Shown: positions 51,230 through 59,148 of the stretch, piece by piece
How the letters are laid out: every line of letters begins with the position of its first letter
How positions within the stretch are numbered: the stretch's first letter is position 1
NCBI GenBank assembly: GCA_016710685.1
Contig: JADJVC010000014.1
Coordinates: forward strand, 372,001-436,000
Direction of reading: 5' to 3'
Length of the DNA: 64,000 bases
From: Flavobacteriales bacterium
GTDB taxonomy: Bacteria; Bacteroidota; Bacteroidia; Flavobacteriales_F; PHOS-HE28
The notes under the pieces: model-generated
The model's database searches: none
The model's input: the letters and a program-made list of their open reading frames with translations, nothing else
What the model was told of the DNA's origin: nothing
Made by a program: the position numbers and the translations under genes

Positions 51230-52909
51230 ATGCTTCGATCGCTATTTTCCTCCGCCATGCTCGGCTTGGCGCTTTCCTCCATTGCACAGGTTTCCAGCGG
51301 CGGTACGCCCTACAGTCTGCGCGCCGGGCTTACAATGGCTGATATACCTACCGTTGAAAGCGCCCGCTTCGATGCCGAGGCGGTTGCCTTGGAAGATGCG
51401 CGTCGCGATAACGCACAGAAAATCCCGGCCTATGGCCTTGTGCTGGCCGTGAACGCCGATCTGTACAATGCGGGCAAGTGGACTGACTTGCCGAACGGTG
51501 ACCGCGTTTGGCGTGCTCGCATCTCCAGTACCGGGGCATTGGCCACGGAACTTTACTTCGACATGTTCCTGCCGCAAGGTGCGTCCTTGTTCGTGTACAG
51601 CCCCGACGGCAAGCAGCAGTTGGGCGCGTTCACCTCCTACAACAATTCCGATGACGGCAGTTTCGCAACGGGCTTGATCGATGGGGAAAGTTCCATTGTG
51701 GAGTACTACGAACCGCAAACGCAATTGGGCATGGGCCGGTTAACGGTGAAATCCGTTGGGCATGCGTACCGCATGGCCGGGAGCGCCATGAGCGATCCCT
51801 GCGAGGTGGACGTGAACTGTACCGAAGGCGCGAATTGGACCGCTCAACGGGATGCTGTTGTGCGCATCAGCGTGTTGGACGGTGGGTTCAACTATTGGTG
51901 CAGTGGGGCGTTGGTGAACAACCTGGCGCAGGATTGTAAACCGTATTTCCTAACGGCCAAGCATTGCGGTGAAGCCACGACCGCCGCAGACTTCAACCAA
52001 TGGAAGTTCTACTTCAACTACGAAAAGCCAAGCTGCGGTTCAGGCGTCGCTACACAGGCACATTCCATGACCGGCTGCACCAAGCGCGGTGACAGCAACG
52101 ACAACAACAACGGCAACATCAGCGGCTCCGACTTTTTGTTGCTGGAAGCCAACACACCCGACATTCCCACCAACTACACCGCGTACTGGGCCGGATGGGA
52201 TGCGAACAACGCAGCGACCGCAGGCGGTGTTGGAATCCACCATCCCGCCGGTTCACAGAAGAAGATCAGCACCTTCACCGTTACGCCCGGAAACAGTTCA
52301 TGGAGCGGTGTGCCCGGTACGCATTGGACGCTCACTTGGGCAGGTACCGCGAACGGTCATGGCGTTACCGAAGGCGGTTCTTCCGGGTCCCCGATCTTCA
52401 ACAATGCACAACGGATCATGGGTACGCTAACTGGTGGAGCTTCCTGTTGCGTTGCCGGGGATTGTGGACCTTTCACCGGGCCGACCGCTTCAGACCTGTA
52501 TGGCAAAATGAGCTACCACTGGCAAAGCGATCCCGGGCCCACGAACCAAAAACTGAAGACTTGGCTCGATCCCGCAAGCACTGGCCTGCTTACCATGGAC
52601 GGCAGTTATGATCCCTGCGGCAACGGTAATGGCAACGGCATCGGTGAACATGCAACAGCACAAGTTTCCATCGGACTTTGGCCGAACCCTGCCACGAACA
52701 GCGTGGAGGTCTCCTTGCCGAAGGACTTCACCGGTGATGCAAGCATTGAGCTAGTGGACGCGCTTGGCCGTGTTGTGCAAAGCCGCGCGATCAACGCGAA
52801 CGCACCATTGAAATTGGAACTTGCGCGGGAAGCCGCAGGCGTCTATTCAGTGCGTGTGTTGCGCTATGGTGCCACCATGGGCACGGCACGAATGGTGGTG
52901 CAACGTTGA
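51230..52909 (+). CDS. Secreted lysyl-endopeptidase-like serine protease with T9SS type A tail
   Basis: 559 residues. The signal peptide ends SSIAQVSSGG; a pro-region of about 170 residues follows. The S1-fold protease has His245 in FLTAKHCGEAT, Asp301 in ISGSDFLLLE and Ser385 in TEGGSSGSPIF, as in Achromobacter-type lysyl endopeptidases. A Gly/Asn linker leads to a type A sorting domain of about 85 residues (IGLWPNPATNSVEV, ELVDALGRVV, GVYSVRVL). The protease is exported by T9SS and the tail is cut off. Preference for lysine is inferred from the family. Confidence 0.9.
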   Translation: MLRSLFSSAMLGLALSSIAQVSSGGTPYSLRAGLTMADIPTVESARFDAEAVALEDARRDNAQKIPAYGLVLAVNADLYNAGKWTDLPNGDRVWRARISSTGALATELYFDMFLPQGASLFVYSPDGKQQLGAFTSYNNSDDGSFATGLIDGESSIVEYYEPQTQLGMGRLTVKSVGHAYRMAGSAMSDPCEVDVNCTEGANWTAQRDAVVRISVLDGGFNYWCSGALVNNLAQDCKPYFLTAKHCGEATTAADFNQWKFYFNYEKPSCGSGVATQAHSMTGCTKRGDSNDNNNGNISGSDFLLLEANTPDIPTNYTAYWAGWDANNAATAGGVGIHHPAGSQKKISTFTVTPGNSSWSGVPGTHWTLTWAGTANGHGVTEGGSSGSPIFNNAQRIMGTLTGGASCCVAGDCGPFTGPTASDLYGKMSYHWQSDPGPTNQKLKTWLDPASTGLLTMDGSYDPCGNGNGNGIGEHATAQVSIGLWPNPATNSVEVSLPKDFTGDASIELVDALGRVVQSRAINANAPLKLELAREAAGVYSVRVLRYGATMGTARMVVQR

Positions 52910-52956
52910 TCAACGCAACTACATTCAACGTTCGGAAATGATAGCGAACGGGCAAG

Positions 52957-52981
52957 CGCTCCATCGTTCAACGATGGAGCG
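52957..52981. terminator. Strong terminator between protease gene and the convergent small gene
   Basis: CGCTCCATCG-TTCAA-CGATGGAGCG: perfect 10-bp stem, 5-base loop, followed on the plus strand by TTTCGCGTTTCG. It lies 48 bases after the protease stop. Confidence 0.7.
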
Positions 52982-52995
52982 TTTCGCGTTTCGTA

Positions 52996-53357
52996 TTACT
53001 CGTTGTGTTCCAATTTGGCTGGCATCGGCTGCACCGAAGTATCGGACCCCAACATGTCTACCACAAGTTTGCGCACGCCGTACTTTCCTTTCAACGTGAT
53101 GCGGCTTAACTCACCTTCTTCCTGCGTTGCAAATCGCTGGATATCGATGTCCGTGGTGTCGGTGAATGCCTGCGGCCAATCTTTTTCACTTGCGCAATGA
53201 GCTGCGGTGTGGTGAACTGTTCCGTGGTTTCAAACAGCGGTGAGATCATCACCGTGGGGCCGTTGCGCCAGTTGCCAATGGCGTAACTGTAAATCGCGTT
53301 TTGTGCGTGTACACTGGTAATGCAGGCAACAAGCACTAAGGTGAAGATCGTTTTCAT
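52996..53357 (-). pseudogene. Small exported protein of unknown function, frameshifted
   Basis: MKTIFTLVLVACITSVHAQN is a signal peptide. The frame reads on to PQLIAQVKK, then loses sense. Adding one A to the run at 53182-53186 (TTTTT on the plus strand) continues DWPQAFTDTTDIDIQRFATQ, EEGELSRITLKGKYGVRKLV and ends LEHNE at TAA 52996-52998. That is 120 residues. No family recognised. As written, translation would stop near 53106. Confidence 0.7.
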
Positions 53358-53411
53358 CGCATCTTTTTTTCGGTGTTGCAAAGATGAGGCCGGATCATGT
53401 TTGTTGAGAAA

Positions 53412-53441
53412 TTGACAAAGCATCGTTGATTTCTATTTGCA
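53412..53441 (+). promoter_or_regulatory. Candidate promoter of the histone-like gene
   Basis: TTG (53412-53414), 19 bases, then TATTTGCA. The spacing is right, the -7 box only fair. The start codon is about 60 bases downstream. Confidence 0.3.
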
Positions 53442-53500
53442 TGGCACTGATCATCGCTTGATGATGCGTCGTTGATTTGGCACCAACAAAAACCAACACA

Positions 53501-53731
53501 ATGGCAAAGAAGAAAGCAGCAGCGAAGAAGAAGGCCGCCCCTAAGAAGGCCGCTAAGAAAGCAGCGCCGAAGAAGGCAGCCGCCAAGAAGCCAGCAGCCA
53601 AGAAGGCAGCTAAGAAGAAAGTGGCTAAGAAGAAAGCCGCTCCGAAAAAGGCCTCTGCCAAGAAGCCAGCAGCCAAGAAAGTTGCTGCAAAGAAGCCTGC
53701 CGCCAAGAAGAAGGTGGCTAAGAAGAAGTAA
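53501..53731 (+). CDS. Lys/Ala-rich histone H1-like DNA-binding protein
   Basis: 76 residues made almost wholly of Lys, Ala and Pro (MAKKKAAAKKKAAPKKAAKK, then repeating AAKKPAAKK and KKVAKKK blocks). It is like the C-terminal arm of eukaryotic histone H1 and bacterial AlgP/Hc1-like proteins, which bind and condense DNA non-specifically. There is no globular domain. The ATG is clear and two hairpins follow the stop. The low-complexity repeat is prone to length change by slippage. Confidence 0.85.
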   Translation: MAKKKAAAKKKAAPKKAAKKAAPKKAAAKKPAAKKAAKKKVAKKKAAPKKASAKKPAAKKVAAKKPAAKKKVAKKK

Positions 53732-53776
53732 TTCTTCTTACTACTTCGGGCATCGGCCCGAAAGGTTTCATGTAAA

Positions 53777-53812
53777 CGTGCAAAGGGCTTCCGCAAGGAG
53801 GCCCTTCGCACG
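53777..53812 (+). terminator. Hairpin downstream of the histone-like gene
   Basis: CGTGCAAAGGGC (53777-53788) pairs with GCCCTTCGCACG (53801-53812) with one mismatch. A smaller TTCGGGC-ATCG-GCCCGAA stem lies at 53745-53762. Neither has a clear T-run. Confidence 0.55.
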
Positions 53813-53850
53813 TTATAGCATTTCGTGTTGACGCGCCGCCTGCCTACAGG

Positions 53851-54876
53851 TTACGGTGTTTCCGCTACATCCACCAACACAAAGGTGCCGGGCAACAAGG
53901 CTGATCTTGCCTTTGGATTTTTTGGAGTAGGAGCAGGCTTAGGTCCAAACTTCGCAGTGGGCAAGTAAGAAGTGGTGCATGCGCGTATCGATCGCGATGG
54001 TGCGCGCACCCTTTGCGTGGGCACCGTGGCAAGCACATGGAATTTGTCGGCGCCGTCTTCCTGCACTATAGTTAATGTGCCATCCCCATTGGGAGCGAAA
54101 GCCCGTTTTGTACCGGGATCGTAAGCCGCGCCGTCAACACCTTCTCCAATGGGCACCGTGGTGATCACCTTCCCGCTTTGCGCGTCCAACATCACCATCA
54201 TTTTGTTGGCACAGTTGCTGAAGAGCCGGTGCGTCGCTACGTCAATCGCCAAACCCGTGGGGCCTTCACCGGGAGCTAACGGCCAGCTATGTTCCACTTT
54301 CCAAGTAGTTGTATTGATCGCGCAGACCATGTTTTCGTCTTCAAGGTTCACTTAGACATGCCCTTCGCCATCGCTTACTGCAAGCTCGGGATTGCCGGGT
54401 AACGCTATGTTGGTGATGACTGTATTCGTCCCCGCATCAATTACCGTTGCGTTGGCGCTGTGCCCATTGAAATCAACCACAGCATGGGAAAATGGATCAT
54501 AGATGATGGCATCGGGACTAACGCCGTTGACCTTTACATGGGCCAGCACGCGGTAGCTTTCAAGATCGAAGACGAGCACCGAGGAGTCCTTGCCGCAGCT
54601 TATAAATCCCTTCTCTTCTTCTGGTGCGATCGCTATGCCGTGTACGCCCTTGGTGTCCGCGATGGTGGCGAGCAGCTCCCCGGTTTTTCCATCCACAACG
54701 TTGGTTTCCATGCCGTGCGAAAGGAAGACGCGACCGGTGGCCTCATCCACGGCAAGCAGGTCCCAATGGCCATCACCCGGCACCGAAAATTTGTTGACGA
54801 TATGGTAGCCGTCCTGCGCAATACTGGCGTGGCCCACGAGAAGTGCGAAGCAAAGACCGGAGATCTTCGTTTTCAT
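53851..54876 (-). pseudogene. YncE-like beta-propeller protein with an in-frame stop and two compensating frameshifts
   Basis: The first part (MKTKISGLCFALLVGHASIA, VFLSHGMETNVVDGKTGELL, SCGKDSSVLVFDLESYRVL) is an exported seven-blade propeller of the YncE/lactonase type. TAA at 54354-54352 interrupts it. The same frame continues VNLEDENMVCAINTTTWKVE to the end, so a Tyr codon TAC has probably become TAA. Near 54009-54011 a base is missing and near 53967 one is extra, garbling about 15 residues that should read GARTIAIDTRMHHFYLP. It follows the RND pump gene by 21 bases and was probably its last operon member. Confidence 0.75.
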
Positions 54877-54897
54877 GCTGGTTTCGTTTTAGTCGGT

Positions 54898-57800
54898 TCA
54901 GTTCTTTGAAGACGATTGCGCATCTTTTTCACCGCGATGCACCAGCCGCAACATGCTGGGCAACACAATAAGCAACAGCGGCAGCGCGAGGATAAATCCG
55001 CCGATCACCGCGATGGCCAATGGCCGGTGCAATTGCGCGCCCGCACCGATGCCCAGCGCGATGGGCGACAATGCGGCGATGGCGCCGAGCGCGGTCATCA
55101 GCTTAGGTCGCAGGCGCGTGCCGATGGCATGGCGAAGTGAATCGTCCACGCCTTGCTCCTTACGGTTGTGCGCGTACTGGAGGTAGGTGAAGATGGCGTT
55201 CTCACCAATGATGCCGACGATCATGATGATGCCGGTGTAGCTGCCCACGTTGAGCGCCGTGCCAGTTAGGAAGAGCGCCAGTATGCAGCCGCAGACGCCG
55301 AAGAGCGCGATGCCCAGCATCACCAAGGCTACGCGCAGGTCGCGGAACAGAAAGAGCAGTACGATGAGCACCAACATGCTCGCAGCCCCCAGGATCATCA
55401 AGAGTTCGTGGAAGCTTTGTTGCTGCTCCTTGTATGCGCCACCGTATGAAATGTGGTAGCCCAACGGCAGTGCGACGTCCTTGCGGATACCTGCTTGAAT
55501 GTCCTTCATCACGCTGCCAAGGTCGCGGCCGTTGAGGCGTGCTGTCACGGGCACCATGGGCTGCAGATCCTCGCGCTCGATCTCGGCCTCGCCGGGTTTA
55601 ACACTGATCCGCGCGACCTGTGATGCGGAGACCAATGCTCCGCCGGGCAGGAAGACGCGCGCCTGTTCCAGATCGCTAAGCGAAGTGGTAGCGGCGTGGG
55701 GATAGACCATCCGCACCGGTGTGACAAGTTCGCGCTCGTACACCTGGCCAACATTGGAGCCTTGCAACTGCGTAGTGAGCTGGTCGTTGAGGCCCTGCGG
55801 TGTTAGCCCACGCCGGGCAAGGGCCTGATCGTTCGTGCGGATGTCCACAGAAGGACCGGCGATGATGATACCGTCGAAGACGTCCGCGGTGCCCGGCACG
55901 CCTTCCACCACGTGTGCCACCTTTTTCGCCGAGGCCTGCAGCTGGTGCTGGTCGTTGCCGAAAACCTTGATCTCGATGGGCTGCGTGCTGCTCATCAGGT
56001 CGCCGAGCATGTCCCCGATCACTTGGCCGAAGTCGATGCGCAGTACGGGTTGTGAAGCCTCGAAGCGTCGGCGGATGTCATCGATCACTTCGGTGGTGCT
56101 GCGTATCCGGTCCTTCTTCAATTGGATCAGGTAGTCGCCGTAGTTGGGCTCGGTGATGAAGAATCCCATCTGCGTACCGGTGCGGCGGCTGTAGCTCTGG
56201 ATCTCCGGAACGGCGCCGAAGGTCTTCTCGGCCTCGCGCAACATGCGGTCTGTTTCCTCCAACGAAGTACCGGGCGGCGAGGTGTAGTCCAGAACGATCG
56301 AACCCTCGTCCATCTCCGGCAGGAAGCCCGTTTCCAAATGCTGCGCAGCGAAATAGGAGAGGATGCCGATCAACGCCAGAAAGCCGAAGCTGAGCCAAGG
56401 TTTCCGGATGAACCAACGCACCCAAAGGCCATCATCCCCTTTTCGCGAGGAGGTACGTTGAAGCGATCTTTGATCTGGTGATTGGTGGCTGGTGATTGGT
56501 GATTGGACCGCCTCCGACCCATCCTCGTTCACCTTTTCATCATCCCCGTATTTCTCTGTGCATTTGTGCCTCTGTGGTGTGTATTCCTCCGCCGCACTTC
56601 TCTGCGCCTCCGCGCCCCTGGCTGCCGATAGGCATGCTCTGCGGCCCTTTACCTCCCACGCCTCCTTTCCCCCGGAAAGCAACAAATACACGACCGGCAA
56701 CCCGATCCACGTCACCAGGAACGAACACGCCAACGTGATGATCATGGTGTCCGTGAGCACTTTGAAATATGCGCCCGCCACGCCGCTAAGCAACACGAAC
56801 GGCAGGAAGATCACGATAGTGCTGAGCGAAGAGGCCAACATGGCTGGCAGCAGAAAGCGCACGGAGCCACCGATCAATTCACGAGTGGGCCGTCCGGGTT
56901 GCTCCTCATGTGTGCGATGCAGTTGTTCCGTCACCACAATGGCATCATCGATGATGAGGCCGATCGCCGCCGCCAGCGCACCGAGCGTCATGATGTTCAG
57001 CGTGTGCCCCAGCGCGTGCATCACGATTAATGAAAGGCCGAGCGTTACCGGGATGGTGATGAGCAGCACCAAGCTGGAGCGCCACGAGCGCAGGAAGATC
57101 ATGGCCACCACGATCGCCAGTAACAAACCGATCCACAAACTGTCTTCCACACTGCGGATGGAGTCGCGAACAAAATCGGCCTGCACGTAATAGGGGGTGA
57201 GTTGCACGCCTTGGGGAAGCAAACCGTTATTGAGCTCTTTCACGCGCTGCTGCACGCCGTCCGTGATGTCGATGAGGTTGGCATTGGGCTGCTTCACAAC
57301 CGCCACCAGCACGGCGGCGGAACCGTTCGCGTTCACGCGGGTGTAGGACGGTTCCTCCGCTACGCTCACTTCGCTGATGTCGCTAAGCCGCACAATGCGT
57401 TTTCCGTCGTTCGTGATCACCAATTGGCGCAGTTCGTCCAGAGAGCCTACCGTGGCATCGGTGACCGTGAGGTACATGCGATGGTTGGTGAAAAGCCAGC
57501 CGTCGCTACTGAGGAAATTGGTGCGCGCCAACGCAGCGCTGATGGTGTCCGGCACGATGTGCAAGGCGCTCATCACCTCCGGGCGCAACGTGATCCGGTA
57601 TTCCTTCCGCTGCCCGCCGATGGTGCGCACATCACTTACGCCCTGCACTTGCGCGAGGTAGGGCCGCACAGTGTATTCCGCGATGAGATTGAGTTCGATC
57701 GCGCTCTTGTTCCCACCGCCGATCACGTAGCCCATTACTGGCAGAATGGACGGGTCCATTTTCTCTACCGTGATGGTGGTGCCCGGCGGTAGCTCGCTGC

Positions 57801-58140
57801 GCACTTGATCCGTGGCGGCGATCACCTGCTGCTTGGCCAGATCAATGTCCGTGCCCCAGGAGAGGAATGCGCTGATCTCACAACTGCCGCGCCCGGTAAC
57901 GCTGCGCACGGTCTGCAACGAAGGCACCCGCTTGATCGCCGCTTCCAAGGGACGCGTCACGCTTACCATCATCTTTCCCGCTGGTTGCAGGCCACTGTCC
58001 GCGATCACCTTTACCTTGGGGAAGGTGACGTCCGGGAAGAGCGAGGATTGCAGGCGCGTGTAGATGAACAGACCCCCCATCAGGATCACCGCAAGCATTA
58101 CGGCCACGGGGTTCTTATAGCGGACGAAGAAGTCCTTCAT
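54898..58140 (-). CDS. RND efflux pump inner-membrane component with a repeat-derived loop
   Basis: 1,080 residues, the proton-driven transporter of a tripartite pump. Twelve membrane helices are placed as usual. Helix 4 reads GLIIDDAIVVTEQLHRTHEE; the paired aspartates are typical of the drug-type (HAE) branch rather than the metal type. Helix 6 ends near LPVVYLLLSGG and helix 7 starts at FIRKPWLSFGFL. Between them lies a loop of about 85 residues, much of it translated from dispersed repeats (56470-56660): CLSAARGAEAQRSAAEEYTP and EAVQSPITSHQSPDQRS. The frame stays open, so the pump may still work. It stands between the adaptor gene and the broken YncE gene. Confidence 0.9.
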   Translation of the reverse strand: MKDFFVRYKNPVAVMLAVILMGGLFIYTRLQSSLFPDVTFPKVKVIADSGLQPAGKMMVSVTRPLEAAIKRVPSLQTVRSVTGRGSCEISAFLSWGTDIDLAKQQVIAATDQVRSELPPGTTITVEKMDPSILPVMGYVIGGGNKSAIELNLIAEYTVRPYLAQVQGVSDVRTIGGQRKEYRITLRPEVMSALHIVPDTISAALARTNFLSSDGWLFTNHRMYLTVTDATVGSLDELRQLVITNDGKRIVRLSDISEVSVAEEPSYTRVNANGSAAVLVAVVKQPNANLIDITDGVQQRVKELNNGLLPQGVQLTPYYVQADFVRDSIRSVEDSLWIGLLLAIVVAMIFLRSWRSSLVLLITIPVTLGLSLIVMHALGHTLNIMTLGALAAAIGLIIDDAIVVTEQLHRTHEEQPGRPTRELIGGSVRFLLPAMLASSLSTIVIFLPFVLLSGVAGAYFKVLTDTMIITLACSFLVTWIGLPVVYLLLSGGKEAWEVKGRRACLSAARGAEAQRSAAEEYTPQRHKCTEKYGDDEKVNEDGSEAVQSPITSHQSPDQRSLQRTSSRKGDDGLWVRWFIRKPWLSFGFLALIGILSYFAAQHLETGFLPEMDEGSIVLDYTSPPGTSLEETDRMLREAEKTFGAVPEIQSYSRRTGTQMGFFITEPNYGDYLIQLKKDRIRSTTEVIDDIRRRFEASQPVLRIDFGQVIGDMLGDLMSSTQPIEIKVFGNDQHQLQASAKKVAHVVEGVPGTADVFDGIIIAGPSVDIRTNDQALARRGLTPQGLNDQLTTQLQGSNVGQVYERELVTPVRMVYPHAATTSLSDLEQARVFLPGGALVSASQVARISVKPGEAEIEREDLQPMVPVTARLNGRDLGSVMKDIQAGIRKDVALPLGYHISYGGAYKEQQQSFHELLMILGAASMLVLIVLLFLFRDLRVALVMLGIALFGVCGCILALFLTGTALNVGSYTGIIMIVGIIGENAIFTYLQYAHNRKEQGVDDSLRHAIGTRLRPKLMTALGAIAALSPIALGIGAGAQLHRPLAIAVIGGFILALPLLLIVLPSMLRLVHRGEKDAQSSSKN
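56470..56660. repeat. Four repeat families stacked in frame within the RND pump gene
   Basis: In plus-strand order: GTGATTG heptamers (56476-56511); TTCTCTGTGCATTTGTGCCT and CTGTGGTGTGTATTCC, a relative of 2658-2700; TTCTCTGCGCCTCCGCGC, the GAGGCGCAGAG word; and CCCCTGGCTGCCGATAGGCA (56615-56634), the inverted form of the GCATGCCTnnCGGCAGCCA palindrome. Such words are otherwise intergenic in this window. Confidence 0.85.
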
Positions 58141-58143
58141 CGG

Positions 58144-59148
58144 TCAATGCGTGATGATCACGTTCGCCGTGTCCGGAAGTCCGTAGCCGCCGGTGAGCAG
58201 GAAACGGTCGCTCGTCGCGAAGTGCGGTTCCCTCACCTCTACGCTGTCATGAGTGACGATGCCGCGCTTCACAAGCACCTTCACCGCAGTGCTATCGTTG
58301 GCGAGGCGCATCACCCAGAAGCTCGTCATCTCCTCATTGCCGAGCACGCAGCTTGCGGGAAGTATCCGTGCATCGGCATGTCGGTCCACGGTAATGTGCA
58401 CGGTGCCGGTAAGGCCTTCCGGAAATATGGCTGAGTTCTTCGGCTTCACCACCCAGCTCTGCGTTTGCGAGGCAGCGTCCATCACCGAAAGCGGCGTGGA
58501 AATAACGCCTTCCGCGGTGCTCGAATCGGGCAATCCGACAGTGCAGCCCGCGCCTACATGCACGCTTTTCACAAGCTCAAAGGGTACCTCCATCACGAAG
58601 ACGGAGCTGTTCCCATCGGCGATCACTGCGAGCTGGTCGCCGTCGTTCACGTAGTCGTTCAGCAACTTGTCCACTTGTACGGCAATACCGCTGGCCGGCG
58701 CATTGATGGTGATGTCCCCCTTCACCCGGAAGGTGCTGTCGCGCGCGGCCATTCCCGCAAGCGCATCGGCCTCTTTGGTGCGCAGTTCGTAGATCGCTCG
58801 GCCTGCCACCACGTGATCGCCGAGCGCAATGTTGGCGCGCTCCACACGGCCGTTCACCGTGGAGCGCACGGTGTTCTTTCGCATGAAACGCGCCGTGGCA
58901 TTGCGCGTTACGCTATTCTGGATCGTACCCTTCCGCACGGTCGTAACCGTTACCGGCGTGCGGCTGGCTACAGCGTCGCTTTCACCATCACTTGTTGCTT
59001 CACTTGAGCTGCAACTGGCAAACATGACGCTCATCAGCAATGCAGTAGTCAGTACACAAAGCCTACTCAAGATAAAATTGACTAATGGTTTATCCGTGTT
59101 CATCCGTGTCCATCCGTGGTTAAAAATCCGTGGTTCGGCATTCATCAT
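58144..59148 (-). CDS. RND pump periplasmic adaptor (HlyD/MFP family) lipoprotein
   Basis: 334 residues. A hydrophobic stretch ends in the lipobox MFASC, so it is a lipoprotein. The barrel-sandwich part follows (TVNGRVERANIALGDHVVAG, INAPASGIAVQVDKLLNDYV) and beta-barrel and proximal domains come after. It links the pump to the outer-membrane channel. The coiled-coil hairpin is very short. The ATG at 59148 makes an ATGA overlap with the TolC gene. An in-frame ATG at 59103 (MNTDKPLVNF) gives a more normal signal peptide. The residues between the two are read from the CACGGATGGACACGGATGAA repeat. Confidence 0.88.
   Translation of the reverse strand: MMNAEPRIFNHGWTRMNTDKPLVNFILSRLCVLTTALLMSVMFASCSSSEATSDGESDAVASRTPVTVTTVRKGTIQNSVTRNATARFMRKNTVRSTVNGRVERANIALGDHVVAGRAIYELRTKEADALAGMAARDSTFRVKGDITINAPASGIAVQVDKLLNDYVNDGDQLAVIADGNSSVFVMEVPFELVKSVHVGAGCTVGLPDSSTAEGVISTPLSVMDAASQTQSWVVKPKNSAIFPEGLTGTVHITVDRHADARILPASCVLGNEEMTSFWVMRLANDSTAVKVLVKRGIVTHDSVEVREPHFATSDRFLLTGGYGLPDTANVIITH
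59089..59135. repeat. Dispersed repeat (CACGGATGAA type) at the adaptor start
   Basis: On the minus strand: AACCACGGATTTTTAACCAC, GGATGGACACGGATGAACAC, GGATAAA, with a period near 10. It supplies the codons for RIFNHGWTRMNTDKP in the adaptor. Confidence 0.7.
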
